Shown here: in pieces, positions 1-10,029 of the stretch
How the letters are laid out: each line of letters starts with the position of its first letter
Numbering within the stretch: the stretch's first letter is position 1
DNA from: Acinetobacter larvae
GTDB lineage: Bacteria > Pseudomonadota > Gammaproteobacteria > Pseudomonadales > Moraxellaceae
NCBI RefSeq assembly: GCF_001704115.1
Contig: NZ_CP016895.1
Span: 2,356,001-2,420,000, forward strand
DNA length: 64,000 nucleotides
Direction: 5' to 3'
Program-made: the position numbers and the translations under genes
The notes under the pieces: model-generated
Told to the model about the DNA's origin: nothing
Seen by the model: only the letters and a program-made list of their open reading frames with translations
Database searches by the model: none

Positions 1-1779
1 GAGCAATATGAAATCTTAAATTATACGATCCTGCCACAACTCCAACATTATTCTGTACGCTTTATTCAATATCAAGATATTTTAGAAAAACATAAGGCAT
101 GGATTAAACAGTACTTCTTCAAACAAATTCAACCTGTAGTCACCCCTATTAGCCTTGATCCATCACATCCTTTCCCGCGTTTAGTCAATAAAAGCCTAAA
201 CTTTATTGTTACCCTACAAGGGAAAGATGCTTTTGGTCGGCAAATCGAATTGGCGATCGTTCCTGCACCACGCTCACTGCCCCGCATGGTTCGACTACCA
301 GATGAGCTTACTGGTGGCGCTGAACACTATATTTTACTGTCCGCAATTATCCATCAACATATTAGTGATTTATTTCCTGGTATGACTGCTACGGGCTGCT
401 ATCAGTTCCGTGTCACACGGAATGCCGATCTCAGCCTAAGTCAAGATGTAACAGATATTGCATTAGCCCTCAAAGATGAGCTGAGCTCACGTCGTTTTGG
501 TCGTGCCGTACGTCTAGAATTGGGAAGTAAAGCACCTGAAGCCCTAAGTGACTATTTATTACAACAATTTGACCTTGAACCCTCGCAACTTTATCGTATA
601 GAAGGACCTGTCAATTTAGCACGCTTCATGGCTGACTTTGATATTCCTTCCTTACATTTCAAGCCATTCCAACCGTTAATCCCGAAAGTACTGCGCCAAC
701 CCCAGCGTATTTTTGATGTCCTGAGTAAACAAGACATTTTATTACACCACCCTTTTGACTCTTTTGTGCCTGTTATTCAATTACTCAAACAGGCTGCACA
801 CGACCCCAATGTACTTGCCATTAAGCAAACTTTATATCGTAGTGGTGCTCAATCTGAAATTGTGCAAGTGCTTGCCGAAGCAGCGCGTAATGGTAAAGAA
901 GTCACAGCCGTCATTGAGTTAAGAGCGCGTTTTGATGAAGAGTCCAATATAGAAGTCGCCAATCTGCTACAAGAAGCTGGTGCAGTAGTAGTTTATGGCA
1001 TCGTCGGCTATAAGACCCACGCTAAAATGATTTTAGTAGTGCGTAGAGAAGGAAAACAGCTAAAGCGTTATGTACATTTGGGTACAGGTAACTATCATGC
1101 TGGCAATGCCAAAATTTATACAGACTATGGTCTATTGACCACACAAGAAGATATCTGTGAAGATGTCCATAAAATCTTCCAAGAACTGACAGGAATGGGA
1201 CGCTTGGTACAGTTACAAAAGCTACAACATGCACCATTTACCTTACACCAGCATTTACTGGAGCTCATTGAGCAAGAAATTCATTTTGCACAAGCTGGCA
1301 AAGCAGCGCATATCATCATTAAAGTCAATGCACTCACTGAAGCAAAATTAATTGCTGCGCTGTATCGCGCCTCACAGGCCGGGGTAAAAATAGATTTAAT
1401 TGTGCGCTCGATCTGTTGTTTACGCCCACAGGTTAAAGAACTTTCAGAGAATATTCAGGTACGTTCTATCGTCGGACGTTTTTTAGAGCATACCCGAGTG
1501 TATTATTTCCACCATGCAGGCGAAAATAAAGTTTATTGTGCCAGTGCTGACTGGATGGGTCGCAATTTATTTTCACGGGTTGAAACCTGCTTCCCGATCG
1601 AGAATAAAAAACTGAAAAAACAGATTATTGAATTTGGCTTGTTGAATTATTTAAAAGACAATGTCAATGCTTGGCAACTCAATGCAGATGAACAATGGCA
1701 ACAAATACAAGCTAAAGATGGTGAAGCCTTGTTTATGGCACAGCAACAGCTCATTGAGAGACATCAGTTTGAAGATTAG
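1..1779 (+). CDS. ppk1: Polyphosphate kinase 1, 3' part (5' end outside window)
   Basis: Polyphosphate kinase reversibly transfers the gamma phosphate of ATP to inorganic polyphosphate. The reading frame is open from base 1, so the gene begins upstream; 592 codons are visible, against roughly 690 for a complete enzyme. The part seen holds both phospholipase-D-like catalytic domains. The phosphorylated histidine is expected in KTHAK (codon 1018-1020), followed by HLGTGNYH (second conserved His at 1096-1098). The second domain shows [20 protein letters not shown] near base 250 is internal and not a start. The family assignment is secure from these motifs; the N-terminal domain cannot be judged. 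Confidence 0.96.
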   Translation, partial: EQYEILNYTILPQLQHYSVRFIQYQDILEKHKAWIKQYFFKQIQPVVTPISLDPSHPFPRLVNKSLNFIVTLQGKDAFGRQIELAIVPAPRSLPRMVRLPDELTGGAEHYILLSAIIHQHISDLFPGMTATGCYQFRVTRNADLSLSQDVTDIALALKDELSSRRFGRAVRLELGSKAPEALSDYLLQQFDLEPSQLYRIEGPVNLARFMADFDIPSLHFKPFQPLIPKVLRQPQRIFDVLSKQDILLHHPFDSFVPVIQLLKQAAHDPNVLAIKQTLYRSGAQSEIVQVLAEAARNGKEVTAVIELRARFDEESNIEVANLLQEAGAVVVYGIVGYKTHAKMILVVRREGKQLKRYVHLGTGNYHAGNAKIYTDYGLLTTQEDICEDVHKIFQELTGMGRLVQLQKLQHAPFTLHQHLLELIEQEIHFAQAGKAAHIIIKVNALTEAKLIAALYRASQAGVKIDLIVRSICCLRPQVKELSENIQVRSIVGRFLEHTRVYYFHHAGENKVYCASADWMGRNLFSRVETCFPIENKKLKKQIIEFGLLNYLKDNVNAWQLNADEQWQQIQAKDGEALFMAQQQLIERHQFED

Positions 1780-2098
1780 CAATCACACAGCAAGCAGAAT
1801 GTTACTCATTTCATCATCTACAGCATAGCTCTGACACATCCTAAATATAATATGCAGTTGGATTTGAACACATAGATAAAAACTAAAGCTGAAATGGACT
1901 AGATACAGCCATTATCTAAGCTTTAGTCTTTATCCTTTCATTTACCGTTGTTGGGGCGCACTACTTTTAACTTAGCCAGTATTAGTATTTTTAACTGACT
2001 CAGTATCCCAAATCTAATACTGCTGTCACCGTGCTAAACCTAGGTATCAACTAAAATAATTGTGCTTATATCTTATATAGGTATATAGGCGCTTTAAA
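1780..2098. other. Convergent intergenic region with two inverted repeats
   Basis: This 319-base gap separates ppk1 from the converging CoA-transferase gene. It holds ACTAAAGCT (1882-1890) pairing with AGCTTTAGT (1919-1927), with an inner ATGG/CCAT pairing. Read on the minus strand the structure is followed by TTTTATCT, so it may terminate the minus-strand gene. A second inverted repeat is CAGTATTAG (1977-1985) with CTAATACTG (2014-2022). No coding potential was seen. Confidence 0.4.
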
Positions 2099-3325
2099 TT
2101 ACTCATTACTGCCTAATACACCCGCTGCCAGCAAACTTTGCAATTGCTGCTGGTCACGATAATGCTGTAATACAGCAAAAGTATGCTGCCCTAATGCTGG
2201 AGGCGCTTGCGGATAGACAATTGGTGTTTTTGAAAATTTAATCGGTGAAGCAACCATCTTAAAATCTTTATTTTGAGGATGAGGGATATTGACCACCATA
2301 TCGCGTGCTTGAACTTGAGGTTCTGCCAGAGCTTCAGCAATATTATTAATCATCCCCACTGGCACTTGCGCTTGATCGATACGGCTCACCCAATATTCGG
2401 CATCTTGTGTTAGGAAATGCTGAGCCAATACTGCAATTAATCGATCACGATGTGCCACACGCTGTTGATTGCTGCTATAGTCAGGCAATTCGAGCAAATC
2501 GGAACGCCCGATGGCATGACATAAATCTTTAAACTGTTTGTCATTACCACAAGCAATAATAAAAGCCTTATCTTTGGCATCAAAGGTTTGATAAGGCACA
2601 ATATTGGGATGCGCATTGCCTAAACGTTTGGGGGCATTGCCTGTGAGTAAATAATTCATGCCCTGATTTGCCAATGCAGCCAATTGCACATCAAATAGTG
2701 CTAAATCGATATGCTGTCCTTGCCCGGTTCGATCACGTGACCAAAGCGCAGCAAGAATGGCCGTTGCAGCATATAATCCAGTTTGTAAATCCACTACAGC
2801 AACACCAACTTTTTGTGGACCACCGCCAGCAAGATGGTCGGCTTCACCAGTGATGCTCATCAAACCCGATAAACCTTGGATGACAAAATCATAACCAGGT
2901 TGCTTGGCACGTGGTCCAGTTTGTCCATATCCCGTAATAGAGCAATAAATCAATTTAGGCTGTATGTTCTGTAAAGTCTCATAATCTAAGCCATATTTTG
3001 CCAAGGCACCGACTTTAAAATTCTCAATCACCACATCTGCATCTTTAACCATATCATGCAATAAAGCCTGCCCTTCTGCGCTCGACATATCTATCGCGAC
3101 AGATGATTTGTTGCGATTAGCACATTGAAAATATCCGGCTTGATCGGTCACTGCATCCTGTTCATCCAACATCCACGGCGGCCCCCACATACGGGTATCA
3201 TCACCCGTTTTTGGACGTTCAATCTTGATGACGTCTGCACCCATGTCTGCCAAAATTTGGCTACACCACGGACCGGCCAAGACCCGACTTAAATCTAAAA
3301 CTTTTAACCCTGTTAATGCACCCAT
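2099..3325 (-). CDS. gcdG: CaiB/BaiF family III CoA-transferase, probable glutarate CoA-transferase
   Basis: A 408-residue family III CoA-transferase, the usual length. The N-terminal LKVLDLSRVLAGPWCSQIL block and the following ADVIKIERP are typical of CaiB/BaiF enzymes, which move CoA between carboxylic acids. The next gene upstream on the same strand is glutaryl-CoA dehydrogenase and a LysR gene diverges beyond it, which is the gcd arrangement. The likely job is therefore charging glutarate to glutaryl-CoA in lysine/glutarate breakdown; the substrate is inferred from context. I chose the ATG at 3325 because AAGGGA lies 9-10 bases before it; an upstream ATG at 3352 has a weaker site. Confidence 0.85.
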   Translation of the reverse strand: MGALTGLKVLDLSRVLAGPWCSQILADMGADVIKIERPKTGDDTRMWGPPWMLDEQDAVTDQAGYFQCANRNKSSVAIDMSSAEGQALLHDMVKDADVVIENFKVGALAKYGLDYETLQNIQPKLIYCSITGYGQTGPRAKQPGYDFVIQGLSGLMSITGEADHLAGGGPQKVGVAVVDLQTGLYAATAILAALWSRDRTGQGQHIDLALFDVQLAALANQGMNYLLTGNAPKRLGNAHPNIVPYQTFDAKDKAFIIACGNDKQFKDLCHAIGRSDLLELPDYSSNQQRVAHRDRLIAVLAQHFLTQDAEYWVSRIDQAQVPVGMINNIAEALAEPQVQARDMVVNIPHPQNKDFKMVASPIKFSKTPIVYPQAPPALGQHTFAVLQHYRDQQQLQSLLAAGVLGSNE

Positions 3326-3466
3326 TTGGCTGATTCCCTTATACTGATTCATCTCATTTTGATGGCTGTCTAATCTTAATGCTTGCCTAATTTTTTATAT
3401 TCCATAAGACCTGAATAACGATGATTCCTTCGTGTTATTTGGCTTTTACAAGATAAAAGCAGCCTA

Positions 3467-3490
3467 AGGTGTGCTGCGAACAACACACCT
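3467..3490. other. Stem-loop between gcdH and gcdG
   Basis: AGGTGTG (3467-3473) pairs with CACACCT (3484-3490). The stem extends through one mismatch to TG/CA, closing a CGAA loop. It sits in the 261-base gap between gcdH and the chosen gcdG start. It could partly terminate or process the transcript; no strong U-run follows on the minus strand. Confidence 0.35.
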
Positions 3491-3586
3491 GCGTAATTTA
3501 TATTGATTCGATTGAATAAAATTAGGTTTCAGTGATCACTTGCAAAACCGAGCAAGCCATCTAGAGAACAGATTGTTCTTCGTCAA

Positions 3587-4819
3587 CTAATTACAAAATG
3601 CCGCAATACCCGTTTGTGCGCGCCCTAAAATTAAGGCATGCACATCATGCGTTCCTTCATAGGTATTCACCACTTCTAAATTGACCAAATGCCGCGCCAC
3701 ACCGAATTCATCGCTAATACCATTTCCACCTAACATATCGCGTGCCAAACGTGCGATGTCCAAGGCCTTACCGCAGTTATTTCGCTTAATCAAAGAAGTC
3801 CCTTCTACCGAAGCAACGCCAGCATCTTTCATACGACCAAACTGCAATGCAGCTTGTAAACCCAGTGCAATTTCTGTTTGCATATCGGCCAATTTCTTTT
3901 GTATTAACTGATTGGCAGCCAATGGGCGACCAAACTGTTTACGGTCTAAAGTATATTGGCGTGCAGTATGCCAACAAAACTCTGCGGCACCCATCGCACC
4001 CCATGCAATGCCATAACGTGCACTATTTAAGCAAGTAAATGGACCCTTTAAACCACGAATCTCAGGAAAAGCATTTTCCTCGGGCACAAAAACTTGATCC
4101 ATGACAATCTCACCGGTAATCGATGCACGTAATCCCACCTTGCCATGGATTGCTGGAGCAGATAGCCCCTCCCATCCTTTTTCTAAAATGAAACCACGAA
4201 TATCACCAACATGACCTTGTTCGGAGACCTCTTTCGCCCAAACCACAAAAACGTCTGCAATCGGGCTATTGGTAATCCACATTTTGGCACCACTCAAACG
4301 ATAGCCTCCAGCAACTTTTTGCGCGCGGCTAATCATACTTCCCGGATCAGAACCATGATCTGGCTCAGTTAAACCAAAGCAACCGATATATTCGCCAGTT
4401 GCCAGTTTCGGTAGGTATTTCTGTTTTTGTTGCTCAGAGCCAAAGGCTTCGATCGGTACCATCACCAAAGAACTTTGCACACTCGCCATTGAACGATAGC
4501 CAGAATCGACTCGCTCAATCTCGCGCGCGATTAGACCATAACTGACATAGTTCAAACCTGAACCACCGTATTGCTCAGCAATGGTCGGCCCCAACAAGCC
4601 CAATTCACCCATTTCTCTAAAAATATGCGCATCAACACTTTCATGGCGGAATTGCTCAAGTACCCGTGCTTGCAATTTATCTTGGCAATAGGCATGTGCC
4701 GTATCACGAATCATGCGCTCTTCACTGCTTAATTGTTGTTCTAACAACAAAGGATCTTCCCAGTTAAAGGCAACACGTTGTGATTTTGCAGCTTTCTGCA
4801 TAGTTTGATGTTCAGTCAT
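3587..4819 (-). CDS. gcdH: Glutaryl-CoA dehydrogenase (acyl-CoA dehydrogenase family)
   Basis: This FAD enzyme oxidises and decarboxylates glutaryl-CoA to crotonyl-CoA. The 410-residue protein matches the family length. It shows the flavin-binding block [14 protein letters not shown], then [18 protein letters not shown], and the C-terminal [20 protein letters not shown], which carries the conserved catalytic glutamate (YEGT). These features fit glutaryl-CoA dehydrogenase better than a generic acyl-CoA dehydrogenase. Downstream is a CoA-transferase that would supply glutaryl-CoA, and a LysR gene diverges upstream. The start at 4819 is the first ATG in frame; the nearest purine-rich site (AGGA) is about 13 bases away, so translation initiation may be weak. 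Confidence 0.93.
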   Translation of the reverse strand: MTEHQTMQKAAKSQRVAFNWEDPLLLEQQLSSEERMIRDTAHAYCQDKLQARVLEQFRHESVDAHIFREMGELGLLGPTIAEQYGGSGLNYVSYGLIAREIERVDSGYRSMASVQSSLVMVPIEAFGSEQQKQKYLPKLATGEYIGCFGLTEPDHGSDPGSMISRAQKVAGGYRLSGAKMWITNSPIADVFVVWAKEVSEQGHVGDIRGFILEKGWEGLSAPAIHGKVGLRASITGEIVMDQVFVPEENAFPEIRGLKGPFTCLNSARYGIAWGAMGAAEFCWHTARQYTLDRKQFGRPLAANQLIQKKLADMQTEIALGLQAALQFGRMKDAGVASVEGTSLIKRNNCGKALDIARLARDMLGGNGISDEFGVARHLVNLEVVNTYEGTHDVHALILGRAQTGIAAFCN

Positions 4820-5143
4820 TTGAATTATTGCATCCTTTGCATCTTGAGATATGTCTTGATGCTAGCCAAGCACATCCTCAAAGGCAAACGATTAATTTGC
4901 ATAGAGCTATGCGTAAAACGCATAGCTAAAACAACAGGAAGACCCCTTCGAATATTTGTTCGCGACCATAACCATGATTTTGTGATAGTTTCAGGATTAT
5001 TTTAAAAAAATATTGCATATAAATACATTTTAAACCGACCAAGCATGCTATTTTTAAATATCTTAAAGCTGAATGGTGTGCTGAGATACCTTCTAAAAGC
5101 TGTAGTTTTGTTGAAGCGCTTAAACCCTATGGAGCCAAGCCTG
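4820..5143. promoter_or_regulatory. Divergent gcdH/gcdR control region with perfect 10-bp palindrome
   Basis: This 324-base region lies between two divergent starts and should hold both promoters. It contains a perfect inverted repeat, AGCTATGCGT (4905-4914) and ACGCATAGCT (4918-4927), separated by AAA and centred about 100 bases upstream of gcdH. Its position between a LysR gene and its presumed target makes it a candidate regulator-binding site or a 5' hairpin. It does not closely follow the short T-N11-A LysR box, so the link to GcdR is an inference. Confidence 0.45.
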
Positions 5144-6124
5144 ATGCGTCGTATGATTCCTTCTTTACAAGCACTGTTGTGTTTTGAGGCAGCTGCAAAG
5201 CACAAAAGCTACACCGATGCAGCACAAAGCCTCTCTATGACGCAAAGCGCTGTTTCTCGTCAAATCCAGCAACTTGAACAACGCTTACAACTGTCCTTGT
5301 TTCACCGTACTCGACATGGCGTGAGTCTAACTGAAGCTGGCGAAAACTATTTAAAAGGCATTCAACAGCATTTATTGGGGATTGAACAATGCACCATGGA
5401 TTTAATCTCACACCGTGGTTTGGGCGGAACCTTAAAACTTGGCGTTGTTCCAACCTTCGCCACGAGATGGTTATTGCCGCGTTTATATCGCTTTAATCAA
5501 ATTTATCCAGAGATTACGGTCCATTTGGAAACCAGTACCAAGCCTTTTTTATTTAGTGAACATTTATTTGATGGGGCAATTTATGCAGGAACCTCATCAC
5601 AATTGGAAAATTGGCCAGGTGCAAACTTTCATTGGCTCATGTCCGAAGAGGTTCGTCCAGTATGTTCGCCGCGCTTGATTGAAAAATATTTTCCAGAAGT
5701 GAACACACAAGACTGCCATAACATTCAACTCAGTCCAGCACAAATTGCTCAATTGCCCTTATTGCAACAAACAACCCGTCCCTATATATGGAAAGAATGG
5801 TTTGATGCCGCAGCATATGACTATCCTTATGCCATGGAGGGGCAGCGTCATGAATTATTTTCCATGCTCGCTGTTGCTGCAACGCATCACATGGGCGTTG
5901 CCTTAATTCCACAAATGTTATTAGAAAAAGAATTACAGCAGCAAGAACTGGTTATTGCATCGCCCATTCCACTACAAGGCGCGCGTTGTTATTATTTTGT
6001 CCACTCAGAACAGCAAAATAACACCCTCGTACAGAAATTTATTGCCTGGCTACAACAGGAAATCGCGCAAACACAACCACATAAGCAACACAGCACTACG
6101 TCCAGCCAGAGCAAGTTCGAATAA
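5144..6124 (+). CDS. gcdR: LysR-family regulator, probable GcdR
   Basis: A 326-residue LysR-type transcriptional regulator. The N-terminal winged helix-turn-helix covers about residues 5-65 (CFEAAAKHKSYTDAAQSL, SQSAVSRQIQQLE-like helix), followed by a periplasmic-binding-protein-like effector domain. It diverges from gcdH-gcdG, matching the gcdR arrangement known for glutarate catabolism, so it is probably their glutarate-responsive activator. I prefer the ATG at 5144, which has GGAG nine bases upstream and begins MRRMIPSLQ. Extending to 5045 adds 33 residues with no regulator homology. The effector is inferred from context only. Confidence 0.85.
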   Translation: MRRMIPSLQALLCFEAAAKHKSYTDAAQSLSMTQSAVSRQIQQLEQRLQLSLFHRTRHGVSLTEAGENYLKGIQQHLLGIEQCTMDLISHRGLGGTLKLGVVPTFATRWLLPRLYRFNQIYPEITVHLETSTKPFLFSEHLFDGAIYAGTSSQLENWPGANFHWLMSEEVRPVCSPRLIEKYFPEVNTQDCHNIQLSPAQIAQLPLLQQTTRPYIWKEWFDAAAYDYPYAMEGQRHELFSMLAVAATHHMGVALIPQMLLEKELQQQELVIASPIPLQGARCYYFVHSEQQNNTLVQKFIAWLQQEIAQTQPHKQHSTTSSQSKFE

Positions 6125-6244
6125 AAACCTAAAAGCTAGTAACAATGATCAACAGCTGTTAGCTTGGCTAAAGATTGTACGGAGCTTTTATCAGCAATCA
6201 CGGCTGGCTTGCGTGTTTTTTGTATGCATCCAGTATGTTTGTGC

Positions 6245-6571
6245 TTAGGCTGCTGCCACCCCCACATAGCGCGATAAATCATGCAGCCCTAATGAAAATT
6301 TATAAATGACAAAATCTGGATAATTAGAACGTGTTATTTCTGTGAAAATATTTAAATTTTCATCATTACCATGAATTTCATCAATGCTGAGCGGCAAACT
6401 GTCTTCAAATACATCACTTACAAACTCAAAACTCAAATCCATCGCAATAAATAAGGTATGGGCACAGGGCTGGATGTATTGTACTTCATCGTTATTGATG
6501 ATGGCATGTTGGCAATGCGGGCAATACACATGCTCAGGCATGTGATCAGATTCGATTAACTGAAAAGACAT
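6245..6571 (-). CDS. Hypothetical protein with one CPHC zinc-knuckle-like motif
   Basis: A small acidic protein of 108 residues that I do not recognise. Near the N terminus it has CPHC (residues 17-20), and a third cysteine follows in IQPCAHTLF, so a partial zinc site is possible. No signal peptide or membrane segment is evident. A GTG at 6634 in the same frame would add 21 residues; neither start has a convincing ribosome-binding site. It diverges from the short HD-like gene at 6665 with less than 100 bases between them. Confidence 0.6.
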   Translation of the reverse strand: MSFQLIESDHMPEHVYCPHCQHAIINNDEVQYIQPCAHTLFIAMDLSFEFVSDVFEDSLPLSIDEIHGNDENLNIFTEITRSNYPDFVIYKFSLGLHDLSRYVGVAAA

Positions 6572-6664
6572 AAGATCTGCAGCAAAATAAAAATAGTTTA
6601 AAGCAGTTTTATCTTTATAAAAACTCTTATCCACATAATCTTTGCAAGATTAAGGAATACTCCC

Positions 6665-6922
6665 ATGTCAACTTTAGAAAACGCGATTATCTTGGCGTGT
6701 AAAAAACATCGTGGTCAAATCGACTGTCATGGACAGCCTTATATCTTACATCTGCTACGTATTATGTTACAGAGCTCATCCCCACAACAACAGCTCATTG
6801 CCATACTGCAAGATATCTTAAGCCACAGTGATACTACGGTGGTTGATTTGATTTCCATGGGATTTAGCAATGAGGTGATTGATGCATTATTACGCCATCA
6901 ACAAAAGCATGCGAAGCACTAA
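6665..6922 (+). CDS. Short RelA/SpoT HD-domain-like protein, probably catalytically dead
   Basis: An 85-residue protein resembling the first half of the HD phosphohydrolase fold of SpoT/MESH1 enzymes. It has an ACKKHRGQ.DCHGQPYILHLLRI start, matching their AHxGQxRxSGxPYIxHPL pattern. Where the family has LLHDxxED, this protein reads ILQDILSHSD, so the metal-binding HD histidine is replaced by glutamine. Complete hydrolases of this type are about 180 residues or longer, so this one is truncated at the C terminus. It could be a decayed (p)ppGpp hydrolase or a small binding protein. The resemblance is clear; the function is not. Confidence 0.65.
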   Translation: MSTLENAIILACKKHRGQIDCHGQPYILHLLRIMLQSSSPQQQLIAILQDILSHSDTTVVDLISMGFSNEVIDALLRHQQKHAKH

Positions 6923-7159
6923 CTTGGCAGTTATAACCTCGTCGTTATCAACCTAGTAACTGTCTTTCTTTGCCTCTTTACCCCACATGCTCAGCTACAA
7001 AACACCAACATAGATCAGCAACACAGCTAAGAATATCAATATGCACAACAAATATTGCTAGCATGCTCATAGTATTATATTTTAGTCTGAGTTAACTCAA
7101 TTATTTCACCATAAACACGTGTTGTTCCCATTCTCATTCGCTCGCCATTAGGAAAATCA

Positions 7160-8068
7160 ATGCTCAACGATTTTGATGATTTTTATTATTTTGCCCTCGT
7201 CGTAGAACATGGTGGTTTTAGTGCTGCCGAAAGAGCAACAGATATTCCAAAATCCAAACTAAGTCGTCGCGTTTATCACCTAGAAGAAAGTCTCGGTGTA
7301 CGTTTAATCCAGCGTAGTTCCAGACATTTTGCTATTACTGATATTGGTGCCAATATCTACCGCCATGCACAAGTTATGATGAACGCCGCACAAGCTGCTC
7401 ATGATTTGGTTGATCATTTAAGTGTACAACCGCGTGGTGTGATCAAAGTGAGCTTACCAGTCAGTATAGCCCAAAATGAAATTGCTCAGATATTGCCACA
7501 ATTTTTAAAACAATATCCTGAAATTAAACTACAGCTTTCCGTGAGCAATCGCCGTGTCGATATTATTAATGAAGGGATTGATGTGGCCCTACGGGTACGC
7601 TCTAGCTTAGATGATGATCCGAGTCTAATCATCCGTGAGTTTAGTCATATAGAACAACATCTATTTGCCAGCCAAGCTTATCTCAATGAATATGACAGCC
7701 CTAAAACACCACAAGATCTGAGTCAACATCGTATTTTAAGCATGGTGGCAGATCAGCTGGATCAGCAAATGGTACTCTATAATACGGAACAATCCACCCA
7801 ACAACAGATCAAAGTCAAAATCAATCCGATGATCATGGCATCTGAATTGAGTATGCTGGCACAGTTGGTTAGCCAAGGATGTGGTATTGCACTTTTACCC
7901 GATACCATTGCATGCGCCTATGTCAAATCGGGTCAATTGGTCCGTGTACTCCCCGAGTGGAAAGCACCACATGGCGTATTCCATGCAGTTTATCCGTCTC
8001 GTCGTGGGCAATTGCCTGCGGTTCGTGTGTTTATCGATTATTTGGTGCAAAATTTTAGCAAAGCCTAA
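7160..8068 (+). CDS. LysR-family transcriptional regulator
   Basis: A 302-residue LysR-type regulator of standard length. The N-terminal HTH is visible in FALVVEHGGFSAAERATDIPKSKLSRRVYHLEESLG, with the effector-binding domain after about residue 90. The ATG at 7160 is preceded by AGGA at a good distance. No obvious target gene is adjacent: the upstream neighbour is the HD-like ORF in the same direction, and downstream lies trmA. The regulated pathway and ligand cannot be told from the sequence. It belongs to the broad CrgA-like subgroup in which the effector domain begins GVIKVSLPVS. Confidence 0.88.
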   Translation: MLNDFDDFYYFALVVEHGGFSAAERATDIPKSKLSRRVYHLEESLGVRLIQRSSRHFAITDIGANIYRHAQVMMNAAQAAHDLVDHLSVQPRGVIKVSLPVSIAQNEIAQILPQFLKQYPEIKLQLSVSNRRVDIINEGIDVALRVRSSLDDDPSLIIREFSHIEQHLFASQAYLNEYDSPKTPQDLSQHRILSMVADQLDQQMVLYNTEQSTQQQIKVKINPMIMASELSMLAQLVSQGCGIALLPDTIACAYVKSGQLVRVLPEWKAPHGVFHAVYPSRRGQLPAVRVFIDYLVQNFSKA

Positions 8069-8103
8069 AGTCAATACCTCGAACACCTCACTGATAGCAG
8101 TGC

Positions 8104-8143
8104 ACTGAAATAGCAACGTACTGAAATAGCAACGTACTGAAAT
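8104..8143. repeat. 16-bp tandem repeat, 2.5 copies
   Basis: ACTGAAATAGCAACGT occurs at 8104-8119 and 8120-8135, followed by a partial copy at 8136-8143. It lies in the 281-base gap between the LysR gene and trmA. No coding or regulatory role is apparent; replication slippage would explain it. Confidence 0.7.
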
Positions 8144-8349
8144 CGCATCAGCCTAAGGCGATGATACCGGACAGCGGCTATACAACGATACGACCTGCTG
8201 CCGAGTAAATGCGGTCATGGGCACTGTTTATTGCGACTTCATATCACAAAAACCAGGGAAATAGTATTGAAGCTGTCTTGTGCTACAGCCAAGGCAGCGT
8301 TTTTTTGTTAACATCGCAGCAATTTTAGTATTGTATAGATATCACTGCC

Positions 8350-9441
8350 ATGACTTCTGCTTATCAACAGCAATTGGCTGAGAAAGTTGAACGTATTCAA
8401 CAACAGTTTCAAGTCTTCCAAGCACCACCACTACAAGTTTTCCCGTCCGCTGAACAAAACTTCCGTATGCGCGCAGAATTTCGTATTTGGCATCAAGAGG
8501 ATGACTTATTCTACGCCATGTTTGAGCGTAGCCCAGATCAAAAACAAAAAATTGTACAACGCATCGAGCAGTTCCCGATTGCACATCAGTCGATTAATCA
8601 GTTGATGCCGATCTTATTAACAGAGATTAAAAATAATCTTCATCTGTCTAAACGCTTATTTGAAATTCACTTCTTGTGTACTTTACATGGCGATATGTTG
8701 GTGTCATTGATTTATCATCGTCAGCTTGACGCGGATTGGCACAGTGCAGCAGCAACATTGGCTCAGCAACTCAACATCAATCTGATTGGACGTTGTCGTG
8801 GTGAAAAATATGTATTCGGTGAGCAATTCGTTTTAGAACAATTAACCGTTTCAGCACGTGATTATTGCTATAAGCAATATGAAAATAGTTTCACACAACC
8901 CAATGCTGTAGTTTGTCAGTCAATGTTGCAATGGGCTGTGGATGCCATCGCTGGCGACAATCAAGACTTGTTAGAACTGTATTGTGGTAATGGCAATTTC
9001 ACCTTACCGCTCTCCACACAGTTTAATAAAGTTCTTGCCACAGAACTGGCTAAGTCTTCCGTACAGGCAGCGCAATGGAATATTGCACGTAATCACATTG
9101 AGAATATTAAAGTTGCACGTTTATCGGCTGAAGAATTTAGTCAGGCTTTTCGGGGTGAACGCCAATTTAGACGCTTACAAGAAGCGGACATTGCATTAGC
9201 AGATTATCAATTTGACACTATTTTTGTTGATCCACCACGTGCAGGCATCGATGCAGACACTTTAGCCTTAATGCAACAGTTTCCGAAAATACTTTATATT
9301 TCTTGTAATCCAGACACTTTATACGACAATTTACAGCAGCTCTGTAAGACCCATAAAATTGTTCAATTTGCGCTATTTGATCAATTCCCTTATACCCATC
9401 ATGTCGAATCTGGGGTGTTATTAGAAAAAGTTACAACTTAA
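8350..9441 (+). CDS. trmA: tRNA (uracil-5-)-methyltransferase TrmA
   Basis: TrmA uses S-adenosylmethionine to make 5-methyluridine (ribothymidine) at position 54 of tRNA. The 363-residue length agrees with gamma-proteobacterial TrmA. The SAM site is [11 protein letters not shown] near residue 210, then FVDPPRAG, and [10 protein letters not shown] carries the catalytic cysteine at about residue 319. The ATG at 8350 gives the [13 protein letters not shown] start. The gene stands alone, with a hairpin 20 bases after the stop. Identification is firm. Confidence 0.96.
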   Translation: MTSAYQQQLAEKVERIQQQFQVFQAPPLQVFPSAEQNFRMRAEFRIWHQEDDLFYAMFERSPDQKQKIVQRIEQFPIAHQSINQLMPILLTEIKNNLHLSKRLFEIHFLCTLHGDMLVSLIYHRQLDADWHSAAATLAQQLNINLIGRCRGEKYVFGEQFVLEQLTVSARDYCYKQYENSFTQPNAVVCQSMLQWAVDAIAGDNQDLLELYCGNGNFTLPLSTQFNKVLATELAKSSVQAAQWNIARNHIENIKVARLSAEEFSQAFRGERQFRRLQEADIALADYQFDTIFVDPPRAGIDADTLALMQQFPKILYISCNPDTLYDNLQQLCKTHKIVQFALFDQFPYTHHVESGVLLEKVTT

Positions 9442-9459
9442 TCATGCCCGCGATGATGC

Positions 9460-9522
9460 CCAAGCTAATCTTAAAATCTGGATGGAGACTAATCCTGAAT
9501 TTGACTTTTAAGATGGCTTAGG
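9460..9522. terminator. Imperfect stem-loop after trmA
   Basis: CCAAGCTAATCTTAAAA (9460-9476) pairs with TTTTAAGATGGCTTAGG (9506-9522) with few mismatches, around a 29-base loop, starting 18 bases after the trmA stop. It lacks a clear following U-tract on the plus strand, so termination is possible but not certain. Confidence 0.4.
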
Positions 9523-9715
9523 CATATGGTAAAATCACCACAACAAAAATAAATAAACATATAAAATACAAACACTTAATAGTTTTATCCATTTTTTAAG
9601 CAATGACAAATATGTGATCCACATCATATAAACATAATCTTCAATTAGACTGCCATATTTAATTTTTTCGTTTAAGAGCTGGCTCATCATCGAAAATATT
9701 AGTACTTAATCGCCT

Positions 9716-9799
9716 ATGTATACAGCAGCAATCGCTTGTATTTTATTTTTTATTGGTTATATTTCAATCTATCTTAGGTTGGTAAAGAAGGCTCTATGA
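9716..9799 (+). CDS. Possible 27-residue single-span membrane peptide
   Basis: An ATG at 9716 opens a 27-codon frame whose stop TGA (9797-9799) overlaps the next gene's ATG at 9796 as ATGA. The peptide has a hydrophobic core, IACILFFIGYISIYL, followed by a basic end (RLVKKAL), which fits one transmembrane helix with positive-inside topology. The four-base overlap suggests translational coupling. Against it, there is no clear ribosome-binding site and the region is AT-rich, where such frames arise by chance. I do not recognise the family. Confidence 0.4.
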   Translation: MYTAAIACILFFIGYISIYLRLVKKAL

Positions 9800-10029
9800 G
9801 TTTCTGGCATAAAGTATTGTTAATTGATCAACAGCATAACGAGCAAAAAAATCAGATCGCATGTATCGAAAATGATTTTGTTTGCAAGAGCAATGATCAG
9901 TTACTCACTGCATTACAGCAAGCAACTGATATCGACATTATCAAGGGAATCAAAAACGTTTTATTGTCTCGTGGCTTTAGTCGCAAAGAACTGGTTTCTT
10001 ATCTGCCTAGCCAATTTCATAATCACTGA
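9796..10029 (+). CDS. Hypothetical protein, 77 residues
   Basis: A small soluble-looking protein beginning MSFWHKVLLIDQQHN; I do not recognise a family. The ATG at 9796 has AAGAAGG close upstream, a good ribosome-binding site, which supports it being translated. It contains two cysteines and no membrane segment. The C-terminal half (GIKNVLLSRGFSRKELVSYL) reads like a short helical domain. It overlaps by four bases the end of a possible tiny membrane peptide, suggesting a two-gene unit. The function is unknown. Confidence 0.7.
   Translation: MSFWHKVLLIDQQHNEQKNQIACIENDFVCKSNDQLLTALQQATDIDIIKGIKNVLLSRGFSRKELVSYLPSQFHNH

Noticed and set aside
250-252. TTG at base 250 as the start of ppk1.
   Set aside because: The frame is open to base 1 with PPK1-like sequence, so the gene begins outside the window.
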